14,680 bases of DNA, from NCBI GenBank assembly GCA_020428615.1, contig JAGQMO010000025.1, positions 1 to 14,680 on the forward strand, in the 5' to 3' direction. This stretch comes from Patescibacteria group bacterium. Its GTDB lineage: Bacteria; Patescibacteriota; Minisyncoccia; Phycocordibacterales; UBA1006. The position numbers and the translations under genes are program-made. Positions 7,393 through 14,039 of the stretch are shown piece after piece (within the stretch, counting starts at the first letter, position 1; every line of letters begins with the position of its first letter). The notes below the pieces were generated by a model that saw only the letters and a program-made list of their open reading frames with translations, ran no database searches and had not been told where the DNA came from.

Positions 7393-7429
7393 ATACAAAA
7401 AGACCTACTAAGGTCTTTTTGTATTGGTG
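7388..7429 (+). terminator. 19-bp hairpin overlapping the tRNA-Leu 3' end
   Basis: A perfect 19-bp inverted repeat (7388-7406 with 7411-7429), loop ACTA, with a T5 run inside the right arm (7416-7420). It probably ends tRNA-Leu transcription. The left arm begins with the tRNA's own CACCA. Confidence 0.75.
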
Positions 7430-7433
7430 GAGA

Positions 7434-7455
7434 GAAATACACTTTCGTGTATTTC
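7434..7455. repeat. small perfect hairpin
   Basis: GAAATACAC (7434-7442), loop TTTC, GTGTATTTC (7447-7455). It is a 9-bp palindrome without a T-tail, located between the tRNA terminator and the three-way-junction element. Confidence 0.7.
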
Positions 7456-7457
7456 GT

Positions 7458-7573
7458 GTGGGACTTGAAAGGCGGACTCATGTCCGATTGGAGCGTAGCG
7501 GAGCAGGACAGAGGAGCCGGGGTCGCGGAAGATTGCAACGCAATCTATCTGTGACCAAGCCCACCTCCGGCAC
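7458..7573. repeat. structured element bounded by inverted and direct copies of the tRNA-Leu 3' end
   Basis: The left edge, GTGGGACTTGAA (7458-7469), is the reverse complement of tRNA bases 7370-7381. The right edge (7556-7573) repeats tRNA bases 7372-7390 in direct orientation with one base missing, including CCCACCTCCGGCAC identically. The two edges pair with each other (7458-7466 with 7557-7564, one bulged A). Between them are two long hairpins, 7471-7518 (pairs GGC/GCC, CTC/GAG, TGTCC/GGACA) and 7521-7556 (16 bp, one bulged A, loop AAC). Together they make a compact three-way junction of about 107 nt. It could be a small RNA, a MITE/REP-like palindromic element, or an integration scar. 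The sequence is more GC-rich than its surroundings, and no protein is credible here. Confidence 0.65.
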
Positions 7574-7581
7574 AAAACATT

Positions 7582-7613
7582 ATTAAAAAAGCTTTCATTC
7601 AAGCTTTTTTAAT
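7582..7613. terminator. bidirectional terminator between the tRNA region and the MFS gene
   Basis: ATTAAAAAAGCTT (7582-7594), loop TCATTC, AAGCTTTTTTAAT (7601-7613): 13 perfect pairs with A and T tracts on both sides, usable from either strand. The TAA stop of the minus-strand transporter (7609-7611) lies inside the right arm. Confidence 0.85.
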
Positions 7614-8793
7614 TAACACATTTTTCAGAGCTTTCTGAAGAAACAAACAAGCTTGCGATTGCTGCGACTATAAATGTTACTTGTGGCGGGAAGTAAATTA
7701 CAATTGGTACTGATATGAGAAGAATAAATAATCTTCCAAAATTGAGTGATAACTCTCTGAAAACCGTATATTCATCAATATACGATCCGTTATCAGCAGC
7801 ATGTTCATACATGGTGTGGGTGTACGCCATGTCTTGTGATGCCCTCCCGGTGTTGTAGTAGGTGTCGGCAGCAAATACTTCGGTTGGTGTATCGACAAAC
7901 ATTTTTAATATCCAGCTTGAAGCCCCGAGGAACCCGGAAATTTTCAATAGTAATTGTTTCTTTCCAATATCATCGAGATATCCCACAAACGCGCGTAGTA
8001 AAACAAGAGAAAGTACTGAAAGCGAAGCAATAATCCCGAAAGTCGTATATTCTTCATTAAAAGCGATAAATATATAGATAGGCCAAATAACACCAGAGAC
8101 GGCTGTTTCTGTTCCCCGGCTGAAATGTGAGAGAAAGAGACTTCTATTTTTCTTTGCAAAAAGTTTTTTGAATGATTCCCAATAACTGAAAGAATATTCC
8201 TCATAGGTTGTTTCAAGAGAGAGTAGAGGTATGATTGATGCTAATACAACAATAATCGAGATGAGAAAAATAGGAGAGAAACCGTATCGTGCAATAACAA
8301 ACCCTGTAAAGATAGGAATAACAGCTGAAAAGATGATCTCTATATTGCTCATGATTGCTAATTGTTTTCCTCTTGATTTATTGTTTGTGAGTTTTGCATA
8401 ATCAATATGATACGGCATCCAATACGTGAGTCTAAATATGGTGAGCGTTACGATATACAGTCCAATCCAAGCTGCCATATCCGTTTTGTCAAAAAGATAT
8501 AACGATAGCATGGATAATGCCAAAAATGGCATTGCAAATCTCATAAGTGGTTCAAATCCAACTCGTTTAAAAAATTTTGCTCCAATTGGCAACAAGAGCA
8601 TAAATATACCAAACAAAACAAAGCGCAACACAATGACTTTTGTGAAAGAGTTATCAAACTGTTGGTAGAAAAAGATAACACCAAATGAACCCAACAGTGT
8701 CATACCGATGTGTCTTATAAGAGAATTAAGGTAAAGCTTTTTTAATCTTTTCGGAAATTTTATAGAACTATATTCTTTAAGTAAAACATTCAT
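7609..8793 (-). CDS. major facilitator superfamily-type membrane transporter
   Basis: A 394-aa integral membrane protein with about ten to twelve hydrophobic segments in two halves separated by a polar, charged loop around residues 195-220 (ETTYEEYSFSYWESFKKLFAKKNRS). This matches MFS architecture and length. The second half opens with LFLSHFSRGTETAVSGVIWPIYIF, and a GYLDDIGKKQLLL loop resembles the basic cytoplasmic loops of MFS proteins. The substrate cannot be inferred. It is transcribed divergently from parB. The stop codon sits inside a bidirectional terminator hairpin. The ATG at 8793 is the first in frame and a TACAAT -10 lies 15 nt before it. Confidence 0.8.
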   Translation of the reverse strand: MNVLLKEYSSIKFPKRLKKLYLNSLIRHIGMTLLGSFGVIFFYQQFDNSFTKVIVLRFVLFGIFMLLLPIGAKFFKRVGFEPLMRFAMPFLALSMLSLYLFDKTDMAAWIGLYIVTLTIFRLTYWMPYHIDYAKLTNNKSRGKQLAIMSNIEIIFSAVIPIFTGFVIARYGFSPIFLISIIVVLASIIPLLSLETTYEEYSFSYWESFKKLFAKKNRSLFLSHFSRGTETAVSGVIWPIYIFIAFNEEYTTFGIIASLSVLSLVLLRAFVGYLDDIGKKQLLLKISGFLGASSWILKMFVDTPTEVFAADTYYNTGRASQDMAYTHTMYEHAADNGSYIDEYTVFRELSLNFGRLFILLISVPIVIYFPPQVTFIVAAIASLFVSSESSEKCVN

Positions 8794-8808
8794 AATCCAA
8801 TAACTGAT

Positions 8809-8814
8809 ATTGTA
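8809..8814 (-). promoter_or_regulatory. -10 box of the MFS gene
   Basis: On the minus strand TACAAT lies 15 nt before the MFS ATG, giving a short untranslated leader of about 8 nt. No convincing -35 is seen. Confidence 0.45.
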
Positions 8815-8843
8815 CCTGAAGATTTATATTCAAGGAATAAATT

Positions 8844-8871
8844 TTTCCAAGTGTATTGCCTATGCTACAAT
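8844..8871 (+). promoter_or_regulatory. promoter of parB, leaderless type
   Basis: TTTCCA (8844-8849), a 16-nt spacer and the extended -10 TGCTACAAT (8863-8871). The ATG at 8881 starts 10 nt after the -10. This fixes the start downstream of the in-frame ATG at 8851, which lies inside the promoter. Confidence 0.6.
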
Positions 8872-8880
8872 AGCTGTATC

Positions 8881-10182
8881 ATGTCAGAGTATCAGAATAA
8901 TTCTATCTTTTGGGTTGAAACTGAGAAAATTAAACCCAATCCTTTTCAACCAAGGCGCGAGTTTGAAGCAAAGGCGCTCGAAGATCTTGCAGATTCGATT
9001 CGACAGTATGGCGTGTTGCAACCGCTTGTTGTAACGCGAAAAGAAGTATTTCGCCCAGACGATGGCGGTATGGACGTCTTTTATGAACTTATTGCTGGAG
9101 AACGCCGTCTTCGTGCATCAAAAATTGCTGGACTGAGTCAAATTCCAGTTATTATCAGGAAAGAAACTGATGATAAGGTGAAGCTTGAGCTTGCTATTAT
9201 TGAAAACTTGCAACGAGAAGATTTAAATCCTATTGATCGAGCATTAGCATTTGAACAACTCCACAAAGAATTTGGATTGACGCATGTAGAAATTGGAAAA
9301 CGAATGGGGAAGAGTCGTGTTTACGTTTCTAATACGTTGCGGTTACTTTCTTTACCGAGTGAAATTAAACAAGGTCTCCTAGAATCTCGCATTACTGAAG
9401 GTCATACACGTCCGCTTCTCATGCTTGCTGATCGACCTGAAGAGCAAACGACACTCTACAAAGAAATCATGGTGAAAAAAATGTCGGTGCGTGATGCTGA
9501 GAAGGTTGCTCGCAAAATCGCTCAAGATAGAGTCCGCAAAAAAGAGTTTGTTGTTGATCCAAAAATTCAGAAGTATGAAAAACAACTTGCAGAGAATCTT
9601 GGCACTCGTGTTCACATTGAACCAAAAGAAAATGGTGGTCAAATCACTATTGATTACTTTACCATTGACGATCTTGAACTCATTTTAGATTCAATGAAAA
9701 AAGTAGAACGAACAGAGAGTATGATGGACTCATACCTTACCGGTCAACACACGGTTTCGTTTGAACAGGTTCATGAGACTCCTGAAAAAGAGATTGAAGA
9801 AACAACACCTGTATCTTTTTCGCACGATCAAGTAAAAGAAGAACAAAAAAACACTACTCAGTCAGCTTTAGAATCAAAAGACCCTTTGGAATTATCTAAG
9901 GGTACGAATGAAGCAGTTATAGATGATAATATGGCTTATTTGCGCAATAGAGATATAAACCAATATCACGAATCCTCTCCTCCTGATGAATCAGTTTCAT
10001 ATGACCCCATGCCGCCCGTTCGAGAATATCAATCAGAAGAGAGAGAACCGCATTACCAGGAATCAACACGTCAATATTATCAACCCCCCTATAATAGATA
10101 TCCTCCAAATCAAAGGATGCCGTATCAACAACAAATACCAGGTCAATCAAAAAGAGGACTTCTTGGGAAATTATTCGGATAA
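8881..10182 (+). CDS. parB: chromosome-partitioning protein ParB with extended C-terminal tail
   Basis: ParB/Spo0J proteins bind parS DNA, clamp around it using CTP and spread to organise the origin region. It is 433 aa. The N-terminal CTP-binding domain includes KPNPFQPRREF, G73-E-R-R76 in IAGERRLRAS, and IIENLQREDLNPIDRA. A central helix-turn-helix domain follows (about residues 125-185, GLTHVEIGKRMGKSRVYVS). The dimerisation segment ends near residue 279 (ITIDYFTIDDLELILDSM). Beyond it is a tail of about 150 residues, rich in Glu, Gln, Pro and Tyr and probably disordered, ending in basic/hydrophobic QSKRGLLGKLFG. No parA is adjacent and no parS-like palindrome was seen in the window. Noc and plasmid ParB are possible relatives. 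Confidence 0.92.
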   Translation: MSEYQNNSIFWVETEKIKPNPFQPRREFEAKALEDLADSIRQYGVLQPLVVTRKEVFRPDDGGMDVFYELIAGERRLRASKIAGLSQIPVIIRKETDDKVKLELAIIENLQREDLNPIDRALAFEQLHKEFGLTHVEIGKRMGKSRVYVSNTLRLLSLPSEIKQGLLESRITEGHTRPLLMLADRPEEQTTLYKEIMVKKMSVRDAEKVARKIAQDRVRKKEFVVDPKIQKYEKQLAENLGTRVHIEPKENGGQITIDYFTIDDLELILDSMKKVERTESMMDSYLTGQHTVSFEQVHETPEKEIEETTPVSFSHDQVKEEQKNTTQSALESKDPLELSKGTNEAVIDDNMAYLRNRDINQYHESSPPDESVSYDPMPPVREYQSEEREPHYQESTRQYYQPPYNRYPPNQRMPYQQQIPGQSKRGLLGKLFG

Positions 10183-10219
10183 ATAAAATAACAATAGTAC
10201 TCCTATTGTTATTTTATTT
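10181..10219. terminator. bidirectional terminator between parB and rel
   Basis: A perfect 17-bp inverted repeat (10181-10197 with 10203-10219), loop TACTC, AT-rich with A and T tracts at both ends. The stop codons of both convergent genes fall in the hairpin arms: parB TAA at 10180-10182 and rel TAA at 10214-10216. Confidence 0.85.
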
Positions 10220-11668
10220 GTTAAAAAATTTGTTCCACAAACTGTTTTCTTTTAAATATTTCTCAATATGTTTTTTTGCCAATGTTGTTTTTACATACGG
10301 TAACCACTTGCCAGAAGGCGTACCTTTCTTGTTTGTTTGAATATTTACTATATCTCCGCTTACAAGAGTCGTTTTGAGCGCAGAATTTTTTCCATTAATG
10401 AGCGCTGCTTGTGCCGTATTTCCGATTTCGCTATGAATGGCGTATGCGAAATCGATGGCTGATGCTCCACTTGGCAAATCGAGTACATCTCCCTTAGGAG
10501 TAAACACAAAAATGCGGTCTTCAAAGAGGTCAGTTCGCAGTTCCTTGAGAAAATCTTTTTTTTGTTCCGTTTCTTGCAACTCTTTCAACTCTTCAAGCCA
10601 TGCGAGCGAATACTTGTCGGGAACGGTTGAACCGCGTTGTTTGTAGACGTGGTGCGCGGCAAAACCGTACTCTGCAAATTCATGCATTTCTTTGGTTCTC
10701 ACTTGTATTTCGACAATACCGCCATCACCCGTGAAAATGGTGGTATGGATTGATTGATATCCATTCACCTTTGGGAGTGCGATATAGTCCTTGATACGTC
10801 CTGGCAATGGTCGCCATTTTGAGTGAATAATACCGAGTACGCGATAACAATCATCAACGGTTTTAACAATGATACGAAGTGCAACAATATCGTAAATTTG
10901 TTCAATATCCATATTTTTACGTTGCAATTTGCGCCATAGACTATATCGACCCTTTACTCGTTGGTGCATGGTAATATCTTTGATGTTGTTCTTTGCCATC
11001 TCGGCATTCAATGTACGCCATACTTTTTCCAGGTATTTTTCATTCAGCTTCTTTTTTTGCTTCATCAAATCCTCCACCATTTTTGCCTCTTTTGGATAGG
11101 CAAATGGAAATGATGCATCTTGAAGAGCTCCAACTAATCGTCCCATTCCCAAGCGATAGGCAAGCGGTGCATAAATCTCAATAGTTTCGAGGGCAATACG
11201 TTGTTGTTTTTCAGGTTTAACATACTTAAGTGTTTCTACATTATGTAAACGATCGGCAAGTTTAATAACGACCACACGAAAATCTTCAGCAGTTGCGATA
11301 AAAAACTTACGCAGTGATTCAACGTGTCGTTCTCGTCCTCGATATTTGAGTGTTCCAAGTTTTGTTACCCCATTAACTAAAAAAACAATTTCGTCCCCGA
11401 ACTCTTTTTGAATTTCCTGCTCGGTAACAGGGGTATCTTCAATAGTATCGTGGAGAAAGCCGGCTGCGATGGTTGTTGCATCGAGACCGAATTCTGCGAG
11501 GTTTTTGGCAGTTGCAAACACATGGTTGAAGTACGGTTCACCAGAAGCTCGTTGTTGTCCCGCGTGAGCTTTTTTTGCAACATCGTATGCTTTCTCCAAT
11601 AGCTCTTTCTCCTTAGCTTTCGGTGCTGTTCTCATCAAGTCATAGATTTCCTTCATGTCCGTTTCCAT
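10214..11668 (-). CDS. rel: RelA/SpoT-family (p)ppGpp synthetase/hydrolase without C-terminal ACT region
   Basis: Makes and degrades the alarmone (p)ppGpp from GTP/GDP and ATP. It is 484 aa. The HD hydrolase domain has H49, H73-D74 (FLHDTIEDT) and D139 (KLADRLHN), all present. The synthetase domain has the RXKD signature typical of bifunctional enzymes (R291-I-K-D294 in GRIKDYIALPKVNGYQSIHTT) and EIQVRT at 320-325. A TGS domain spans about 383-445. The zinc-finger/helical and ACT domains of long Rel proteins (about 700+ aa) are absent. Start at 11668 is preferred over an in-frame ATG at 11692, because the latter overlaps a TATAAT and a TATACT lies 9 nt before 11668. Intact motifs suggest a bifunctional enzyme with altered ribosome sensing. 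Confidence 0.92.
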   Translation of the reverse strand: METDMKEIYDLMRTAPKAKEKELLEKAYDVAKKAHAGQQRASGEPYFNHVFATAKNLAEFGLDATTIAAGFLHDTIEDTPVTEQEIQKEFGDEIVFLVNGVTKLGTLKYRGRERHVESLRKFFIATAEDFRVVVIKLADRLHNVETLKYVKPEKQQRIALETIEIYAPLAYRLGMGRLVGALQDASFPFAYPKEAKMVEDLMKQKKKLNEKYLEKVWRTLNAEMAKNNIKDITMHQRVKGRYSLWRKLQRKNMDIEQIYDIVALRIIVKTVDDCYRVLGIIHSKWRPLPGRIKDYIALPKVNGYQSIHTTIFTGDGGIVEIQVRTKEMHEFAEYGFAAHHVYKQRGSTVPDKYSLAWLEELKELQETEQKKDFLKELRTDLFEDRIFVFTPKGDVLDLPSGASAIDFAYAIHSEIGNTAQAALINGKNSALKTTLVSGDIVNIQTNKKGTPSGKWLPYVKTTLAKKHIEKYLKENSLWNKFFNK

Positions 11669-11677
11669 ATAGAACCC

Positions 11678-11683
11678 AGTATA
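11678..11683 (-). promoter_or_regulatory. -10 box of rel
   Basis: On the minus strand TATACT ends 9 nt before the ATG at 11668. A second perfect TATAAT lies at 11691-11696 and overlaps the upstream in-frame ATG. Either would yield translation from 11668; the -35 elements are poor. Confidence 0.5.
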
Positions 11684-11707
11684 CACGAGCATTATAAAAT
11701 CAAAATA

Positions 11708-11716
11708 TGGTATTAT
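11708..11716 (+). promoter_or_regulatory. extended -10 of the unknown 165-aa gene
   Basis: TGGTATTAT matches the TGnTATAAT pattern. The ATG at 11728 begins 12 nt after it. An alternative in-frame ATG at 11707 lies inside this element. Confidence 0.5.
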
Positions 11717-11727
11717 TGAGAATAGTT

Positions 11728-12225
11728 ATGGAACATTTTGAGAACAAAGAGTATCCTTCTTCTGAGGATATGGAAAAAATTATGTTAGCAAGTCATGTCT
11801 TTAATGATCTTGATCCGGATGATACTACTATATTTGGAGATTCTTCTCGTTGGAAGAATGTCGTTGAAAGGTTTAATAAATATCTCATTGCCATTGAACA
11901 GAAAACCAAAGGAGATGAACCTGCAACAATACAAGAATTTCTGCTCGTTATGAATAATTTTATTCTCCATTTTGTGGAAGGAGAAGCAGGATATTCAGAT
12001 CGAGAATATGTTAAGGAGTGTTTGGAAAAAGAACCTGAATTCAAAGAGCTTGCCCATAAAATTTCTCTCCTTGCCAATGCTGAACATTATGATGAACGAA
12101 TACATCAACCTGAAATAGGCGATATATTCACCGATGCGATAGATGAGAAATACCAGTTACTCTACAGGGCGTATCTACTATTGAGAACGTATAATTCTGG
12201 GAAAGAAGTTGAGTTGCATCGTTAG
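11728..12225 (+). CDS. hypothetical acidic helical protein, 165 aa
   Basis: I do not recognise this protein. It is soluble, acidic and probably all-helical, with no signal peptide or membrane segment. Visible features are a polar N-terminus (MEHFENKEYPSSEDMEK), an acidic DLDPDDTTIFGD patch near residue 28, a hydrophobic helix around LLVMNNFILHFVEG (about 82-95), and a tyrosine/leucine-rich C-terminal helix (YQLLYRAYLLLRTYNSG). It is divergent from rel with only 59 bases between the two start codons, so promoters may influence each other. The start at 11728 is chosen over 11707 because an extended -10 overlaps the latter. No terminator lies before the pyrG leader promoter. Confidence 0.7.
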   Translation: MEHFENKEYPSSEDMEKIMLASHVFNDLDPDDTTIFGDSSRWKNVVERFNKYLIAIEQKTKGDEPATIQEFLLVMNNFILHFVEGEAGYSDREYVKECLEKEPEFKELAHKISLLANAEHYDERIHQPEIGDIFTDAIDEKYQLLYRAYLLLRTYNSGKEVELHR

Positions 12226-12234
12226 TTTCTTTTC

Positions 12235-12243
12235 TGGTATACT
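12235..12243 (+). promoter_or_regulatory. extended -10 promoter of the pyrG leader
   Basis: TGGTATACT (12235-12243) is a near-consensus extended -10; upstream TTGCAT (12214-12219) is a poor -35 within the preceding gene's end. The mini-ORF ATG at 12251 begins 8 nt after it. No promoter lies between the hairpin at 12285-12309 and the pyrG ATG, so pyrG transcripts must cross that hairpin. Confidence 0.65.
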
Positions 12244-12250
12244 TGTTCTC

Positions 12251-12298
12251 ATGGAATACAGATTGGAAAATATAACGGTTCTACAAGCGGGGTTTTAA
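12251..12298 (+). CDS. putative 15-aa leader peptide upstream of pyrG
   Basis: ATG at 12251 opens a 15-codon frame, MEYRLENITVLQAGF, ending in TAA at 12296-12298. Its start is 8 nt behind an extended -10, the same leaderless spacing as the other genes here, so translation is plausible. The stop codon lies in the loop of an intrinsic-terminator hairpin (12285-12309). A ribosome at the end of the frame would cover the hairpin's left arm and favour read-through into pyrG. The peptide has no run of one amino acid, so classical amino-acid attenuation is unlikely. Translation and function are inferred. Confidence 0.5.
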   Translation: MEYRLENITVLQAGF

Positions 12299-12316
12299 CG
12301 ACCCTGCTTTTTCTTT
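12285..12316 (+). terminator. attenuator-like hairpin in the pyrG leader
   Basis: AAGCGGGGT (12285-12293) pairs with ACCCTGCTT (12301-12309), 9 bp with one G.T, loop TTTAACG, followed by TTTTTCTTT. It has terminator form and lies between the leader promoter and pyrG. It could instead serve as a terminator for the upstream 165-aa gene, but pyrG would then lack a promoter. Confidence 0.65.
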
Positions 12317-12325
12317 GCACGGATT

Positions 12326-14008
12326 ATGAAATCATCAAAAAATAACAGAAAAAAGCGAAAATATATTTTTGTAATTGGGGGAGTTATGAGTGGTGTTGGA
12401 AAAGGAATCACTGCTTCATCCATTGGAAAAATTCTCCAGTTTACAGGATACAGGGTATCGGCTGTAAAGATTGATCCCTATGTTAACGTTGATGCAGGTA
12501 CGATGAATCCTACTGAACATGGAGAAACATTTGTCCTTGAAGATGGCTACGAAACCGACCAAGATATGGGTAACTACGAACGTTTTTTGAATACCTCCTT
12601 AACCAGAACATCGTATATGACTACCGGCTCGATTTATCAACGAGTTATTAATCAAGAACGTTCTCTTGGTTACAAAGGTAAAACCGTTTCAGTGGTGCCA
12701 CACGTTCCACTTGCCGTAATTGAGCAAATCAAACAGGCGGCGAAAAAAGAAGACGCTGATATTACCATTATCGAAATTGGTGGAACAGTCGGTGAATACG
12801 AAAGTATTCTGTTTCTTGAAGCTGCTCGCATGATGAAACGACAGCATCCGCAAGATGTCGCATTCGTGTTGGTATCATATTTACCGATCCCAAATACGCT
12901 CGGTGAAATGAAGACAAAACCGACACAACACGCAGTGCGTACCCTCCAAGAGTCTGGTATTTTTCCGGATATCATTATCGGTCGTAGTCCCGAGAGCATG
13001 GATCAGCGAAGGAAAGAAAAAATTGCTACATCATCAATGCTTCATCACAGCGACATCATTTCAGCTCCGAATCTTGAAAGTATTTATGATCTTCCTGATC
13101 ATTTTCTTAAAGAGAAACTGGATGTAAAATTGTTACACAAATTGCGTTTAACATCTCGTTCAAACCGTACATCTCAGCAGAACAGGAAATCGTGGATTCG
13201 TTTTGTGCGTAAAACAAAAAATCAAAAATATGATATTACGATTGCGATTGTTGGTAAGTATTTTGGTACGGGTGAGTTTGTTCTTTCAGATGCCTACGTG
13301 TCGGTTATTGAGGCACTCAAATTCTCGGGGGCGTATGCGAATATTCGTGTACACATTGATTGGCTTCAGGCGCAAGATTTTGAAGGTAAGGATGCAAACA
13401 ATAACTTACAGCGACTTAAAAAATATGCCGGAGTGATTGTTCCCGGTGGTTTTGGCACCTCAGGTATTGAGGGAAAGATTAACGTTATCGAATACGTTCG
13501 CAAAAACAAAATTCCATTTTTGGGATTGTGTCTCGGTATGCAACTGGCATGCGTTGAGTTTGCTCGAAATGTGCTCGGATTAAAAGATGCACACAGCACC
13601 GAGATGTGCGAGGATGCTGAACATCCGATTATTGATATATTACCAGAACAAAAAGAAAAACTTCGGAAAGGGGACTACGGAGGTTCTATGCGACTCGGTT
13701 CATATCCTACTGTTCTCAAGAAAGGGAGTTTGGTTCGGAAGGTGTACAGTACAGAAACCATTTCAGAACGTCATCGTCATCGCTACGAATTGAATACGAT
13801 CGGCAACGAGTATAGAGAATTGTTTGAGAAAAAAGGTTTGTATATTTCCGGAACCTCGCCCGACGGTTTGTTACCTGAAATTATTGAACTCGATCAGAAA
13901 CTCCACCCGTTCTTTGTCGGCGTTCAATTTCATCCAGAGTTGCAAGCAAGACCCCTTGACCCGCACCCATTGTTTACGGCGTTTGTAGAGGCAAGCTCAA
14001 ATATTTGA
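12326..14008 (+). CDS. pyrG: CTP synthase (glutamine-hydrolysing)
   Basis: Makes CTP from UTP, ATP and glutamine in the cytosol. It is 560 aa, slightly above the usual 535-550, partly owing to a basic N-terminal extension (KSSKNNRKKRK). The N-terminal synthetase domain has the P-loop region GGVMSGVGKGITASSIG, KIDPYVNVDAGTMNPTEHGE, and the Mg/UTP-site region EIGGTVGEYES. The C-terminal class I glutamine amidotransferase domain has catalytic C402 in GLCLGMQ and H536/E538 in GVQFHPE. GGVMSGVGKG and NPTEHGE differ from the more common GGVVSSLGKG and SPFQHGE, a divergent variant. The ATG has only a weak GGA upstream. Expression appears to be controlled by the leader hairpin. The TGA stop lies inside a TTGACA -35 box of the following RNA candidate. 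Confidence 0.96.
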   Translation: MKSSKNNRKKRKYIFVIGGVMSGVGKGITASSIGKILQFTGYRVSAVKIDPYVNVDAGTMNPTEHGETFVLEDGYETDQDMGNYERFLNTSLTRTSYMTTGSIYQRVINQERSLGYKGKTVSVVPHVPLAVIEQIKQAAKKEDADITIIEIGGTVGEYESILFLEAARMMKRQHPQDVAFVLVSYLPIPNTLGEMKTKPTQHAVRTLQESGIFPDIIIGRSPESMDQRRKEKIATSSMLHHSDIISAPNLESIYDLPDHFLKEKLDVKLLHKLRLTSRSNRTSQQNRKSWIRFVRKTKNQKYDITIAIVGKYFGTGEFVLSDAYVSVIEALKFSGAYANIRVHIDWLQAQDFEGKDANNNLQRLKKYAGVIVPGGFGTSGIEGKINVIEYVRKNKIPFLGLCLGMQLACVEFARNVLGLKDAHSTEMCEDAEHPIIDILPEQKEKLRKGDYGGSMRLGSYPTVLKKGSLVRKVYSTETISERHRHRYELNTIGNEYRELFEKKGLYISGTSPDGLLPEIIELDQKLHPFFVGVQFHPELQARPLDPHPLFTAFVEASSNI

Positions 14009-14033
14009 CAAATTGTTTTCATTGGTGTAGACT
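14005..14033 (+). promoter_or_regulatory. promoter overlapping the pyrG stop codon
   Basis: Consensus TTGACA (14005-14010) contains the pyrG TGA; a 17-nt spacer leads to TAGACT (14028-14033). Transcription would start near 14040. No ORF begins within the next 550 bases, so it would drive a non-coding RNA. Confidence 0.55.
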
Positions 14034-14039
14034 TTTTTT

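Noticed and set aside
7372..7573. attL/attR of an integrated genetic element at tRNA-Leu
   Set aside because: The repeats are only about 184 bases apart with no integrase or cargo between them. A scar is possible, but the pairing of the ends suggests a palindromic element.
7314..7586. 90-aa plus-strand ORF beginning MAELVDACDSK
   Set aside because: It is the classic false translation of a tRNA-Leu gene and runs on through the terminator and the repeat element. SSPTSGT and KPTSGTK appear because the tRNA end is duplicated in frame.
8881..10182. parS site near parB
   Set aside because: No sequence close to TGTTTCACGTGAAACA was seen in the window; parS may lie elsewhere or have diverged.
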